A stretch of DNA of 64,000 nucleotides from Angustibacter luteus (lineage in GTDB: Bacteria; Actinomycetota; Actinomycetes; Actinomycetales; Angustibacteraceae). The notes beneath the pieces are model-generated. The model was not told where the DNA came from, ran no database searches, and saw only the letters and a list, made by a program, of their open reading frames with translations. The DNA is taken from contig NZ_BAABFP010000002.1 of NCBI RefSeq assembly GCF_039541115.1, forward strand, positions 868,001 to 932,000, read 5' to 3'. The translations under genes and the position numbers were made by a program. Shown here in pieces: positions 17,600 through 29,328 of the stretch. Each line of letters starts with the position of its first letter. The first letter of the stretch is position 1.

Positions 17600-19201
17600 T
17601 CATCCGTGGCGAACGGCCCGCAGCACCGCGTCGTGCAGGGTGACCTCGCGTCCGTCGGGGTCGCTCGCCTGCCGGGGGCGGGCCTCGGCGACCACGACGT
17701 CCCACTGCCCGGGGTCCAGGGTCTCGGCGACCTCCTCGGCCGGGTAGAACATCCCCGGCACGTGGTGGCGCGGCATGGTCGTCGCCAGGTCGAGGATGTG
17801 GTGCCCGACGATGAGTAGCGTCCCGCCGGGCGCGACGGCCTGGGCGAGCTGGGCGAACAGCGCGACCCGGTCCTCCCGCGGCAGGTGCATGAAGTGCGCC
17901 GTCACCAGGTCGAAGCGCTGGTCCGCCGCCGTCCAGCGCGTCAGGTCCGTGTGCGTCCAGGTGATCCGCTCCGCGACAGCGGGGCCGGCCGCCTCGGCGT
18001 GGCCCGCCGCGCGGGCCAGCGCCACCGTCGAGAAGTCGGCGCCGGTGACCCGCCAGCCCCGCTCGGCCAGCCAGATCGAGTCGGCGCCCTCTCCGCAGCC
18101 GACCTCGAGCGCGGACCCGGGCTCAAGGTCGGCGACCTCGGCGACGAGCTGCGCGTTGGGTCGCCCGCTCCAGACGGAGTCGGCAGAACGGTAGCGGTCC
18201 TCCCACGACGCCTCGTCGAACTCCATCGCGCCGTGCTGGTGCTGGCCGCCCGCGGCCACGGCGGCGGCGGTCTCCTCCATGATGAGGTCGGCGTTCAGCG
18301 CCGCCCCGGCGTTGAACCCGGCGGCGGCCGAGCCGATCACGGTGGCCCGGGGGTCCGTGACGTTGCCGGCCACGTAGACCCCAGGGACCGACGTCGCCCC
18401 CATGGGGTCCGCGGGCACGAGCGTGCCGATCAGGACGTCGCCCATGTGCACCTGCGCCGGCTCGATGCCCAGCGACGAGAGCGCTGCGGACCGGGCGTGC
18501 ACGCGGGCGCCCACCACCAGCGCGTCCAACGCCACGACGTCACCCGAGGCGAGTCGCGCACCGGTGAGCCGGTCGTCGTCCACCACGAGCTCGGCGACCT
18601 CGCCGTCCACCACGCGGATGCCGCGGGCGGCCAGCTGCGCCAGCGCCTCGTCGTCCGGGCCGGACGTGGTGTGCGAGAACAGGGTCACGTCTGCGGACCA
18701 CTGCCGGAACAGCAGAGCCTGGTGCACCGCGAGCGCACTGGTCGCCAGGACGCCGATGGCCTGGTCGCGCACCTCCCACCCGTGGCAGTAGGGGCAGTGC
18801 AGGACGTCGCGCCCCCACCGCTGAGCCAGGCCCGGCACGTCCGGGAGCTCGTCCACCAGGCCCGTGGTCACCAGCAGGCGCCGGGCGTGCACGGACCGGC
18901 CGTCGGCGAGCGTCACCGCGAAGGCCGTGCCGCCGTGCACCGCGACGGTCTGCGCCGAGACCACCTCGCCGTCGACGACCTCGCCGCCGTAGGACGCCAC
19001 CTCGGCGCGGCCGATCTCGAGCAGCTCGAGCGGGCTCGTTCCCTCGCGGCCGAGGTAGTTGTGCACGTGCCCGGCCGGCGCGTTGCGCGGCGACCCGGCG
19101 TCCACCACCAGCACGGACCGGCGGGACCGGGCCAGCGCCAGCGCCCCACTCAGCCCGGCCGCGCCACCTCCCACGATCACCACGTCGTACGTCGAGTTCA
19201 T
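17600..19201 (-). CDS. Bifunctional thioredoxin-reductase-like flavoprotein / SAM methyltransferase
   Basis: The 533-residue fusion has a two-dinucleotide-binding flavoprotein at residues 1-315 with GGGAAGLSG, the redox pair CPYC (C136, C139) and the late FAD motif GVYVAGNVTD. A His-rich linker (HQHG, near 321) leads to a class I methyltransferase at 327-533 with motif I LEVGCGEGADS and a TPMT/TehB-like N-terminus (WEDRYRSADSVWSGRPN). CPYC flavoproteins of this size include the dithiol oxidases GliT and HlmI, so thiol oxidation plus S-methylation is an attractive but untested idea. Start ATG 19201 has GAGGAG upstream. Longer reading from 19273 lacks a site. Confidence 0.87.
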   Translation of the reverse strand: MNSTYDVVIVGGGAAGLSGALALARSRRSVLVVDAGSPRNAPAGHVHNYLGREGTSPLELLEIGRAEVASYGGEVVDGEVVSAQTVAVHGGTAFAVTLADGRSVHARRLLVTTGLVDELPDVPGLAQRWGRDVLHCPYCHGWEVRDQAIGVLATSALAVHQALLFRQWSADVTLFSHTTSGPDDEALAQLAARGIRVVDGEVAELVVDDDRLTGARLASGDVVALDALVVGARVHARSAALSSLGIEPAQVHMGDVLIGTLVPADPMGATSVPGVYVAGNVTDPRATVIGSAAAGFNAGAALNADLIMEETAAAVAAGGQHQHGAMEFDEASWEDRYRSADSVWSGRPNAQLVAEVADLEPGSALEVGCGEGADSIWLAERGWRVTGADFSTVALARAAGHAEAAGPAVAERITWTHTDLTRWTAADQRFDLVTAHFMHLPREDRVALFAQLAQAVAPGGTLLIVGHHILDLATTMPRHHVPGMFYPAEEVAETLDPGQWDVVVAEARPRQASDPDGREVTLHDAVLRAVRHG

Positions 19202-19317
19202 CGTCGATCTCCTCAGCTCGCCGCGCCGGCCGGACGACGGCGCTGCCCTGAGCGTGCGCCTCCTGACCCGCATCGGGCAACTTCCCTTGCCAACCCAGCA
19301 ACTCCCCCGCCCTCACC

Positions 19318-19384
19318 CCCGCAGATGTCCCGACATGCGGGGCTATCCCGCCCACCTGAGCCCGAATGTCGGGACATCTGCGGG
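19318..19384. repeat. Intergenic palindrome family C
   Basis: Two perfect 19-base inverted arms (19318-19336 and 19366-19384; core CAGATGTCCCGACAT) are separated by 29 bases that themselves hold a small GCGGG/CCCGC hairpin. It lies between the divergent fusion gene (start 19201) and the DUF1905 gene (start 19425). A terminator role is unlikely there. No second copy is in this window. Confidence 0.65.
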
Positions 19385-19424
19385 AAGGCCGGGCGCGGGG
19401 TCCGCCGGGTGGCAGGATCGGCGC

Positions 19425-19874
19425 ATGAGCTTTCGCGCGACGCTCCAGCTGCACGGCAGGACGGCCACCGGGATCGAGGTGCCGGACGCGGAGGTCGAGG
19501 CGCTCGGGTCCGGACGTCAGCCCGCGGTCGAGGTGACCCTGAACGGCTACTCGTACCGCTCGACCGTGGCGGTTCGAGGCGGCGTCTACCTGATCCCGGT
19601 GAGCGCCGAGGTCCGCGCTGCCGCAGGGGTTTCGGCCGGTGACGAGGTGGACGTCACCCTCGTCCTCGACACGGCGCCGCGCACCGTGGAGGTGCCCGAG
19701 GACCTGGCCGCCGCCCTGGCCGACGAGCCGGCCGCGCGGGCGTTCTTCGACGGGCTCTCGCCCAGCAAGCAGAAGTGGTTCACGACGAGCGTGACCGGGG
19801 CGAAGCAGGAGCAGACGCGCCGACGGCGGGTCGAGACCGCCGTCCAGCTGCTGCGCGAGGGCCGCAGCCGCTAG
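19425..19874 (+). CDS. DUF1905 / YdeI-OmdA domain protein
   Basis: The 149-residue soluble protein has an N-terminal DUF1905 beta-barrel-like domain (MSFRATLQLHGRTATGIEVPD, then PVSAEVRAAAGVSAGDEVDVTL) and a C-terminal YdeI/OmpD-associated helical domain (ARAFFDGLSPSKQKWFTTSVTGAKQEQTRRRRVETAVQLL). Such proteins have been linked to stress and bacteriocin protection, but no biochemical function is established. CAGGAT lies six bases before the ATG. The stop overlaps the stop of the small reverse-strand gene by three bases. Confidence 0.85.
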   Translation: MSFRATLQLHGRTATGIEVPDAEVEALGSGRQPAVEVTLNGYSYRSTVAVRGGVYLIPVSAEVRAAAGVSAGDEVDVTLVLDTAPRTVEVPEDLAAALADEPAARAFFDGLSPSKQKWFTTSVTGAKQEQTRRRRVETAVQLLREGRSR

Positions 19875-20095
19875 CCCTGGTCGGGCTGATCGGCGCCGGG
19901 TTGACCGACGTCGGGCGACCCACCCCGGCCGTCGGTGCGCAGGCTGGTGTCCAGGTCGTCGTCCAGGCTGTCCACCTCACCCGAGGGGTCGACCTGCGGC
20001 TCCCCCTCGACCGGGGACACGCCACGGCTGTCCAGGTTGCCGGCGGTGTGGTCGCTGGGCTCGGCGGCGCGCGGGCTCTCGTCCTGTTCGCTCAT
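19871..20095 (-). CDS. Small acidic hypothetical protein
   Basis: An open frame of 74 codons from ATG 20095 encodes MSEQDESPRAAEPSDHTAGN and onward, very rich in Asp, Glu, Ser, Pro and Gly with no hydrophobic core. If made, it is disordered and soluble. No family is recognised. The frame sits between the convergent DUF1905 gene and the guaB terminus, and no strong ribosome binding site precedes it. Coding status is uncertain; composition alone is the support. Confidence 0.4.
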   Translation of the reverse strand: MSEQDESPRAAEPSDHTAGNLDSRGVSPVEGEPQVDPSGEVDSLDDDLDTSLRTDGRGGSPDVGQPGADQPDQG

Positions 20096-20174
20096 GCCGT
20101 CCAACGTGTCACGGACGCCGGGCGCCGCAACTCGGGAGGACCGCTCGGACCGACCGGATCCCAGCAGTCCCGGC

Positions 20175-22359
<2,185 letters not shown>

Positions 22360-22502
22360 GCGCGGTGTCCTCCAGGTCCGGTCCTGCCGTCCACCCCCGT
22401 GGGCGGTCGGCGGCACGGCCTGAGCTCGACCGTGTCCGGATGCTTCATCGGCACGAACCGCACCGGACCTGAGCACTAGCCCGATCGGGTGCTACCCGGC
22501 GG

Positions 22503-23456
22503 TCACAGGATCGAGGCGATGATCTCCTCGACCGTGTCGGTGAGGGACTCGACCGAGGTCACGTACGGCGGCACGTCCCGTCCCCAGCCCGGGCCACCGA
22601 CGAGCACCCGGGGGGCCGGACGCACCCGGGCGAGCTCTGCGAGGACGTCGGTGGACTGCACGGGCATCGAGGCGTACAGCATCACGACGGCGGGACCGCT
22701 GCGCCGTACGGCGGCGAGCAGCGCGTCATCCGGCACCCGCATGCCGAGCTGGCGGACCAGCACGCCACGCTCGGCCAGCGCGGCGGACACGGCGTGCAGC
22801 GGCAGGCTGTGCTGCTCGTCCGTGGGACAGGCCAGCACGACCTGGGCGGTGTTGCGCGGACGCTCGAGGGTCACGGTGGTGGCGTTGAGCACGCTGGTCA
22901 GGCACTCGCTGAACAGGTGCTCGACCTCGACGCCCTCGCCGGTGGAGGCGAACCGCTCACCGAGGCCGATGAGCACGGGTGAGACGAGCGACTCCCACGT
23001 CGCCACGACGCCCTCGGTGCGGATCTGGCGCCGCAGCACCTCGGTGATCCCGTGCGCGTCGAGGGTCATGGACGCGCGGGCCAGCCCGCGCGCCGCGGCC
23101 GAGGCCTCGCGCAGCGGGACCACCCGCCCGCCGCCGGCGCGGGCGACGCGCTCGCCGACGACGTCCAGCTCGGTGACGCCGCTCTCCTCCGTCGGGTCAC
23201 CGCTGAGTGCGTACTCGGCCGCCTGGGCGGGCGAGAGGCCCTCGTGGGTGAGCCGGCGCATGACCACCAGCCGGGCCAGGTCGGTCGAGTTGTAGCGCCG
23301 GTGCGAGCCGGCGGTGTGGTCGGTGGGCCCGAGGCCGTATCGGCGCGCCCAGGTGCGCAGAGTCGCCGGAGCGACGCCGAGCCGTTTGGCGACGGCCGCC
23401 ACGGTCAAGGTCGACGACTCGGGCAGCCCCGTGTCCTGAGTCCGACGCTCGATCAC
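22503..23456 (-). CDS. MerR-family regulator with cobalamin-binding domain (CarH/LitR-like)
   Basis: Residues 16-85 form a MerR DNA-binding domain (TLTVAAVAKRLGVAPATLRTWARRYGL, SHRRYNSTDL). Residues about 115-317 form a four-helix plus Rossmann B12-binding module. The CarH-type W-x9-EH motif is present as F169-x9-E179-H180, with Phe for Trp, and the lower-ligand His is likely H216 in DEQHSLP. CarH and LitR use adenosylcobalamin as a light sensor to repress genes in the dark. The Phe substitution could change adenosyl or light response. Start is GTG 23456. It sits between the BldM-like and WhiB genes; no carotenoid genes are in the window. Confidence 0.85.
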   Translation of the reverse strand: MIERRTQDTGLPESSTLTVAAVAKRLGVAPATLRTWARRYGLGPTDHTAGSHRRYNSTDLARLVVMRRLTHEGLSPAQAAEYALSGDPTEESGVTELDVVGERVARAGGGRVVPLREASAAARGLARASMTLDAHGITEVLRRQIRTEGVVATWESLVSPVLIGLGERFASTGEGVEVEHLFSECLTSVLNATTVTLERPRNTAQVVLACPTDEQHSLPLHAVSAALAERGVLVRQLGMRVPDDALLAAVRRSGPAVVMLYASMPVQSTDVLAELARVRPAPRVLVGGPGWGRDVPPYVTSVESLTDTVEEIIASIL

Positions 23457-23607
23457 GTCACACAGTCTCGACGGTGCGGGCTGTGCTCGCCACTCGGTCT
23501 CCAGATCGGCTGCCAGGTGCGGCTGGCGCGGGGTGACCGCTCGCCGCCCGCCGACGACCGCTGGGCGATGGACGGTGAGAGCGCGAGAAAGATCCTTAGA
23601 CAGCCTC

Positions 23608-23636
23608 TTGAACTATGTCTGGCGCGGTTGTACGTT
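23608..23636 (+). promoter_or_regulatory. Putative promoter of the whiB gene
   Basis: TTGAAC at 23608-23613 and TACGTT at 23631-23636 are separated by 17 bases, a plausible main-sigma promoter about 110 bases before the WhiB start. It lies in the least GC-rich stretch of the 289-base divergent gap (23457-23745), which otherwise shows no open reading frame or hairpin I can support. WhiB genes usually have long untranslated leaders, consistent with this spacing. Confidence 0.35.
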
Positions 23637-23745
23637 GATCTTGCGAATCGCTTCAAGGGTGGTTCAACCAGTGGAGAATTGATCATGCATCGCCTCGCTC
23701 GAGCCATGGGCGGGACCACGTTCGACGCAGTGGAAGGCCTTTCAG

Positions 23746-24048
23746 ATGGCTGAGATCTCACGACTTCCCGGACCGGTAGCGGATCTGTGGGAGTGGCAGT
23801 ACCAGGGCGCGTGCCGTCGGGTCGACTCGTCGGTGTTCTTCCACCCCGAGGGCGAGCGTGGCCCGACCCGCCGCCGCCGCGACGACGCCGCCAAGGCGGT
23901 CTGCTCCACCTGCCCGGTCATCGACGCCTGTCGTCAGCACGCGCTCACCGTTCGTGAGCCGTACGGCGTGTGGGGCGCGATGACGGAGGACGAGCGCGAG
24001 GCGGTCTACGCGCGGACCAAGGCGGACGGGCTGGCCACCGCCAGCTGA
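23746..24048 (+). CDS. WhiB-family iron-sulfur transcription factor (WhiD/WhiB3-like)
   Basis: The 100-residue protein has the four cluster-binding cysteines C23, C53, C56 and C62 (C...C-x2-C-x5-C), the GVWGAMT turn (74-80) and a basic region TRRRRDD and late RTK. WhiB proteins bind a [4Fe-4S] cluster and usually partner with region 4 of the main sigma factor. Position next to bldM and guaB matches Streptomyces whiD, and next to groEL matches mycobacterial whiB3. GGAAGG lies eight bases before the ATG. A strong terminator follows within 15 bases. Confidence 0.93.
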   Translation: MAEISRLPGPVADLWEWQYQGACRRVDSSVFFHPEGERGPTRRRRDDAAKAVCSTCPVIDACRQHALTVREPYGVWGAMTEDEREAVYARTKADGLATAS

Positions 24049-24062
24049 GGCCCGCGAGACAG

Positions 24063-24131
24063 CGAAGCGGCCCGCCCCCTGCTGGGGGCGGGCCGCTTCG
24101 TCGTGCTGGGTGGTGCTGGGTGGTGCTGGGT
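24063..24131. terminator. Strong bidirectional hairpin terminator between whiB and groEL
   Basis: A perfect 17-base-pair stem (24063-24079 with 24084-24100) closes on a four-base TGCT loop. It sits between the convergent whiB and groEL genes and can serve both strands. Immediately after it, a 10-base unit GTGCTGGGTG is repeated almost three times (24103-24131), a short tandem repeat of no evident function. Confidence 0.85.
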
Positions 24132-24139
24132 CTCAGACC

Positions 24140-25768
<1,629 letters not shown>

Positions 25769-25802
25769 TCAGGTGCCTTTCGCAGAAGGGTTGCAGTACG
25801 CG

Positions 25803-25845
25803 ACCGCCCCGGAAGGCACCGGAAGGCCGGGCCCGCCGGGGCGGT
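25803..25845 (-). other. Intercistronic hairpin between groES and groEL
   Basis: Perfect 10-base arms (25803-25812, ACCGCCCCGG, and 25836-25845) enclose a 23-base GC-rich loop. The position between groES and groEL suggests an mRNA processing or partial-termination element that sets the ratio of the two proteins. That role is inference. Confidence 0.4.
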
Positions 25846-25874
25846 TGCTGTGCGGGCTCAGTCGCCCGCGGGTG

Positions 25875-26171
25875 TCACTTCTCGACGATCGCGAGGACGT
25901 CGCGCGCGGAGAGGATGAGGTACTCCTCGCCCGCGTACTTGACCTCGGTGCCGCCGTACTTGCTGTAGATGACCTTGTCGCCGACCTTGACGTCGAGCGG
26001 GACCCGGTTGCCGTTGTCGTCGATGCGGCCCGGGCCGATGGCCTTGACCTCGCCCTCCTGGGGCTTCTCCTTGGCGGTGTCCGGGATGACCAGGCCGGAA
26101 GCCGTGGTCGTCTCGGCCTCAACGGCCTGGACCACGATCCGGTCCTCGAGCGGCTTGATGCTGACCGACAC
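25875..26171 (-). CDS. groES: Co-chaperonin GroES
   Basis: The 98-residue lid of the GroEL chamber shows [17 protein letters not shown], the mobile-loop [19 protein letters not shown], and [24 protein letters not shown]. Start GTG 26171 ([10 protein letters not shown]) is supported by GGGGGAGGT six to seven bases upstream. It is the first gene of the groES-groEL operon and is preceded by a 327-base gap carrying two CIRCE operators and a family B palindrome. Confidence 0.96.
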   Translation of the reverse strand: MSVSIKPLEDRIVVQAVEAETTTASGLVIPDTAKEKPQEGEVKAIGPGRIDDNGNRVPLDVKVGDKVIYSKYGGTEVKYAGEEYLILSARDVLAIVEK

Positions 26172-26266
26172 TTGCTGACCTCCCCCTTCGGGAATGTCGC
26201 TGATGAACGAATGGTCTGATGGAGGCCGTCGCACCGCCGTCGCGGGGGTCGGAGCGGGGCTTCCGG

Positions 26267-26293
26267 TTGGCACACTCGGGGTGAGAGTGCCAA
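26267..26293 (-). promoter_or_regulatory. CIRCE operator, groES-proximal
   Basis: TTGGCACAC, nine bases, GAGTGCCAA matches the CIRCE consensus (TTAGCACTC-N9-GAGTGCTAA) with few deviations. CIRCE is bound by the heat-shock repressor HrcA. It lies about 96 bases before the groES start. Confidence 0.85.
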
Positions 26294-26313
26294 CGCTGAA
26301 TCTATGCCGACGG

Positions 26314-26340
26314 TTAGCACTCGGTCAACCCGAGTGCCAA
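26314..26340 (-). promoter_or_regulatory. CIRCE operator, distal
   Basis: TTAGCACTC, nine bases, GAGTGCCAA differs from the CIRCE consensus by a single base. With the proximal copy 20 bases away, it forms the double operator typical of groESL in actinobacteria, implying HrcA repression released on heat shock. Confidence 0.9.
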
Positions 26341-26355
26341 ACCTCGCCCCCACCC

Positions 26356-26412
26356 CGCGGTGATCATGCACCTTCGCCCCAACCAGCGGGGCGAACGTGC
26401 ATGATCACCGCG
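26356..26412. repeat. Intergenic palindrome family B, copy 1
   Basis: Arms of 25 bases (26356-26380 and 26388-26412) are complementary except at one position and separated by seven bases. Each arm carries the core TGATCATGCACSTTCGCCCC, with TGATCA outward and the C-run inward. It lies between the CIRCE operators and the biotin-carrier gene, in a divergent region. Further copies are at 37429-37494 and 56163-56222. Confidence 0.8.
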
Positions 26413-26498
26413 TTCGCCCCGGGCCGGGGCGCAGTGACAGGATGAGGCGCACTGAGGCGCTCAGCCGCCGACCAGCCGCCGACCCACCCGGAGGATCG

Positions 26499-26720
26499 AT
26501 GACCCAGCGCGTCGAAGCCGAGCTCGTGGCCAACGTGATCAAGGTGCTCGTGGCGCCCGGTGACACGGTGGCCGTCGGCGACATGGTCGTGCTGCTCGAG
26601 TCGATGAAGATGGAGATCCCGGTCGAGGTCGAGTGGGCCGGCACCATCGCCGAGGTGGGCGTCAGCGAGGGCGACGTGGTCAGCGAGGGCGACCTGATCG
26701 TCGTGGTCGACGACAAGTGA
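26499..26720 (+). CDS. Small biotinylated carrier protein (TB7.3-like)
   Basis: The 73-residue protein is a single biotinyl domain with the attachment motif ESMKMEI and the paired half-motifs APGDTVAVGD and SEGDVVSEGD. It resembles the mycobacterial biotinylated protein TB7.3. No carboxylase gene is adjacent, so its partner is encoded elsewhere. GGAGG lies four bases before the ATG at 26499. Its stop overlaps the GTG of the next gene (GTGA). Confidence 0.9.
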   Translation: MTQRVEAELVANVIKVLVAPGDTVAVGDMVVLLESMKMEIPVEVEWAGTIAEVGVSEGDVVSEGDLIVVVDDK

Positions 26721-27931
26721 CCCCGGTGGACCTCACCGGAATGCGTTCCCTGCTCACCCCGGACGGGTGGGCGCTGCTCGAGTCGCTCCCCCCGTACGAC
26801 GAGAAGCTGGCCATCCCGCTCGGCGAACGGCTGCGCTCCGAGGGCCACGATGCCGCCACCGTCGCCGCGGCCCTGACCCAGTCGCGGCTGCGCGCGAGGG
26901 CGCACGACAAGCTCGGCCCCTTCGCCGACGCCATGCTCTTCACCCCCGACGGCCTGGAGCAGGCCACCCGGCTCGCCGTCGCCGCCCACCACGCGCGCCG
27001 GTACGTCGGCGCCGGGGTGCAGCGCGTCGCCGACCTCGGCTGCGGACTGGGCTCGGACGCGATGGCCTTCGCCGGGCTGGACCGCGCCGTCCTGGCGATC
27101 GACGCCGACGAGCTCACCGCGGCCTTCGCGACGGTCAACCTGCGGCACTGGGCGGACGTCGAGGTGCGCTGCCACGACGTCCTCACCCTCGACCTCGAAA
27201 GCATGCTCGAACCCCGCGACGGGGTGTGGCTCGACCCGGCCCGGCGGACGTCGTCCAAGGGTGGCGGCTCGCGGCGCACCTTCGACCCGGAGGCGTTCTC
27301 CCCGCCGTACTCGTTCGTGCTGGACGTCGCGCGCCGGTTCCCGGCGACGGGCGCCAAGCTGGCACCCGGCATCGCCCACCGCCTGCTGCCGGACGACGCG
27401 GAGGCGCAGTGGGTGTCCGTGCACGGGGACGTCGTCGAGTGCGCCGTGTGGTTCGGGCCGCTGGCGCGCGAGGGGGTCCGGCGCAGCGCCCTGGTGCTGG
27501 ACGCGCGGGGTTCGGCGCACGAGGTGCTCGCGGACGACCAGGCCGACCGAGCTCCGGTCGGCGCGGTCGGCACGTTCCTGCACGAGCCGGACGGCGCGGT
27601 GATCCGGGCCGGTCTGGTCGGTGAGGTCGCGGCGCAGCTCGGCTCGCGGGTGTTCGACCCGACCATCGCGTACCTGACCTCCGACCAGCCGGTCGTGTCC
27701 CCCCTCGTGCACTCGTACGCGGTCGAGGAGGTGCTGCCGTTCCACCTCAAGGCGCTGCGGGCCCTGCTCCGCGACCGTGGCGTCGGCACGCTGACCATCA
27801 AGAAGCGCGGCAGCGCCGTCGACCCCGTGCAGCTGCGTCGCCAGCTCCGGCTGACCGGCGACGGCGAGGCCACCATCGCGCTCACCCGCGTCGGCGGCCG
27901 CCCCAGCGTGCTGCTCCTGCGCCCCCTCTGA
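26717..27931 (+). CDS. Class I SAM methyltransferase with THUMP-like domain
   Basis: The 404-residue protein has motif I VADLGCGLGSDAMAFA, an acidic motif AIDADELTAAFA and a catalytic-loop-like LDPARRTSSKGG, followed by a C-terminal THUMP-like region (VGTLTIKKRGSAVDPVQLRRQLRL). The combination suggests methylation of an RNA, but the target is unknown. The GTG at 26717 overlaps the biotin-carrier stop (GTGA); an ATG at 26741 is an alternative. Homologues are common in Actinobacteria. Confidence 0.85.
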   Translation: MTPVDLTGMRSLLTPDGWALLESLPPYDEKLAIPLGERLRSEGHDAATVAAALTQSRLRARAHDKLGPFADAMLFTPDGLEQATRLAVAAHHARRYVGAGVQRVADLGCGLGSDAMAFAGLDRAVLAIDADELTAAFATVNLRHWADVEVRCHDVLTLDLESMLEPRDGVWLDPARRTSSKGGGSRRTFDPEAFSPPYSFVLDVARRFPATGAKLAPGIAHRLLPDDAEAQWVSVHGDVVECAVWFGPLAREGVRRSALVLDARGSAHEVLADDQADRAPVGAVGTFLHEPDGAVIRAGLVGEVAAQLGSRVFDPTIAYLTSDQPVVSPLVHSYAVEEVLPFHLKALRALLRDRGVGTLTIKKRGSAVDPVQLRRQLRLTGDGEATIALTRVGGRPSVLLLRPL

Positions 27932-27944
27932 GCGCGCCCGCGGA

Positions 27945-27999
27945 TTGTCGCGGGGGCACCCCGCGACGAACCTATTGGAGTAACGGCACCCCGCGACAA
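27945..27999. repeat. Intergenic palindrome family D / terminator-like
   Basis: TTGTCGCGGGG (27945-27955) is the inverse of CCCCGCGACAA (27989-27999) and nearly of CCCCGCGACGA (27959-27969). GGCACCCCGCGAC also occurs as a direct repeat at 27955 and 27985. The element sits between convergent genes, where it could fold in two alternative hairpins and terminate transcription from either side. The rest of the 119-base gap is featureless. Confidence 0.6.
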
Positions 28000-28050
28000 C
28001 ACGGGAATGGAGCAACTCGCCCCAAGGGCCGCGGGACGGTGGGGTCGCCC

Positions 28051-29313
28051 TCAGCCGGTGTAGTCGAGGACGCCGTACTGCTCCCGGGTGCGCAGCGCCC
28101 ACGCGGACGCCGGCACGCTGAGCAGCCCGGCCACCAGGATGACGCCCCCGAGGACGAGCCACCCCGGCTGCCCCCACTCGATGCACAGCAGCGCGATCAG
28201 CGGCGGCCCGACGATGCCGGACAGCGAGAAGCTCATCCCCGCGAAGCCCTGGTACTGCCCCTGCCGGTCGCGCGGCGCGAGCCCCATCTGCAGCCCCCAC
28301 TGCCCGCCCGACCCGACCATCTCCCCCACCACGTGCACGCCGGCGCCGCCGACGACCAGCACCACGGCCGCCCAGGCGTCCCGCCCGCCGGACGCCGCGA
28401 TCAGCGCAAATCCACCGAGGATCCAGAACCCGGCGCGGGCCAGCGCGCGGGACGACGTCAGCACGGTCGTCGCGCCGCGCGACAACCGCACCTGGAACAG
28501 GGCCACGGACACCGTGTTGACCAGCAGGACGACCGCGACCAGCGAGTGCGGGGCCGTCGTCCGGGTGGCGATCCACAGCGGGATCGCCAGCTCCATCACC
28601 AGGAAGTGGATCGCGAAGATCCCGGTGAGGACCGAGACGACGACGTACGGGGTGTCGCGCAGCACCTGCAGCCGCGGCGCGCCCTCCTCGCGCGGCGGCG
28701 CGGGCTCGACGTGCGGGAGCAGGCGCAGGGCGAAGGCCGTGGCGACGAAGGTGAGCGCGTCGAGGCCGAACACCGACAGGTAGGCCCAGGTCTGGTCGAT
28801 CGCCAGCGCGACACCGCCGAGCAGCGCACCGAACGAGATGCCGACGTTCGTCACGGCCCGCAGGTACGCCTTGAACGCGACCGCCTGCCCGCCCTCGGCC
28901 AGCCGGGCGATCAGGCCGCTGCGCACCGCGCTGGCGCCGCGGTCGAACACGGCCTGGACGCCGAGCACCGCGCACAGCAGCCAGATGTTGTGGGTGACCA
29001 TGAGCCCGACGCTGACCACCCCGGCCAGCGCCGTGAGGGCGCAGAGCACCTCACGCGGGCCACGGGTGTCGGCGAGGTGACCCAGCGGCACCTGCCCGAG
29101 CATCCCCGCGACCGCGCCGACGGACAGCGCCAGACCGACCTGGGTGGCCGGGATCCCCACCGCGTGGGTGAAGTAGAGCGCGAACGTCGTCATCATCGCG
29201 CCGTTGCCCGCCGTGTTGACCAGGGTCGCGACGGCCAGGGTGCGCAGGTTCGGGTCGACGGGGACGCCTCGCCGGGTCAGCTTGGCCGGGGCGGGGTCCT
29301 GGACGACGGTCAT
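28051..29313 (-). CDS. MFS transporter (drug-exporter type)
   Basis: The 420-residue protein has about twelve membrane segments with the motif-A-like GHLADTRGPREV after helix 2 and a charged central loop (EPAPPREEGAPR). It belongs to the major facilitator superfamily; substrate unknown. TAGGGT lies six bases before the ATG, and a MarR-type palindrome (29329-29352) covers the expected -35 region, so the gene is probably induced by a small ligand that releases a repressor encoded elsewhere. It follows the nucleoside hydrolase gene by 38 bases. Confidence 0.88.
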   Translation of the reverse strand: MTVVQDPAPAKLTRRGVPVDPNLRTLAVATLVNTAGNGAMMTTFALYFTHAVGIPATQVGLALSVGAVAGMLGQVPLGHLADTRGPREVLCALTALAGVVSVGLMVTHNIWLLCAVLGVQAVFDRGASAVRSGLIARLAEGGQAVAFKAYLRAVTNVGISFGALLGGVALAIDQTWAYLSVFGLDALTFVATAFALRLLPHVEPAPPREEGAPRLQVLRDTPYVVVSVLTGIFAIHFLVMELAIPLWIATRTTAPHSLVAVVLLVNTVSVALFQVRLSRGATTVLTSSRALARAGFWILGGFALIAASGGRDAWAAVVLVVGGAGVHVVGEMVGSGGQWGLQMGLAPRDRQGQYQGFAGMSFSLSGIVGPPLIALLCIEWGQPGWLVLGGVILVAGLLSVPASAWALRTREQYGVLDYTG

Positions 29314-29328
29314 GCGAGCACCCTAACA

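Noticed and set aside
23457-23745. Cobalamin riboswitch near the B12-binding regulator
   Set aside because: No B12-box-like sequence or long conserved fold could be recognised in the gap.
24103-24131. CRISPR-like short repeats
   Set aside because: Three contiguous 10-base units without spacers are a simple tandem repeat; no cas genes are nearby.
26356-26412. Family B palindrome as part of the heat-shock operator
   Set aside because: The same sequence occurs at 37429 and 56163, away from chaperone genes, so it is not specific to groES.
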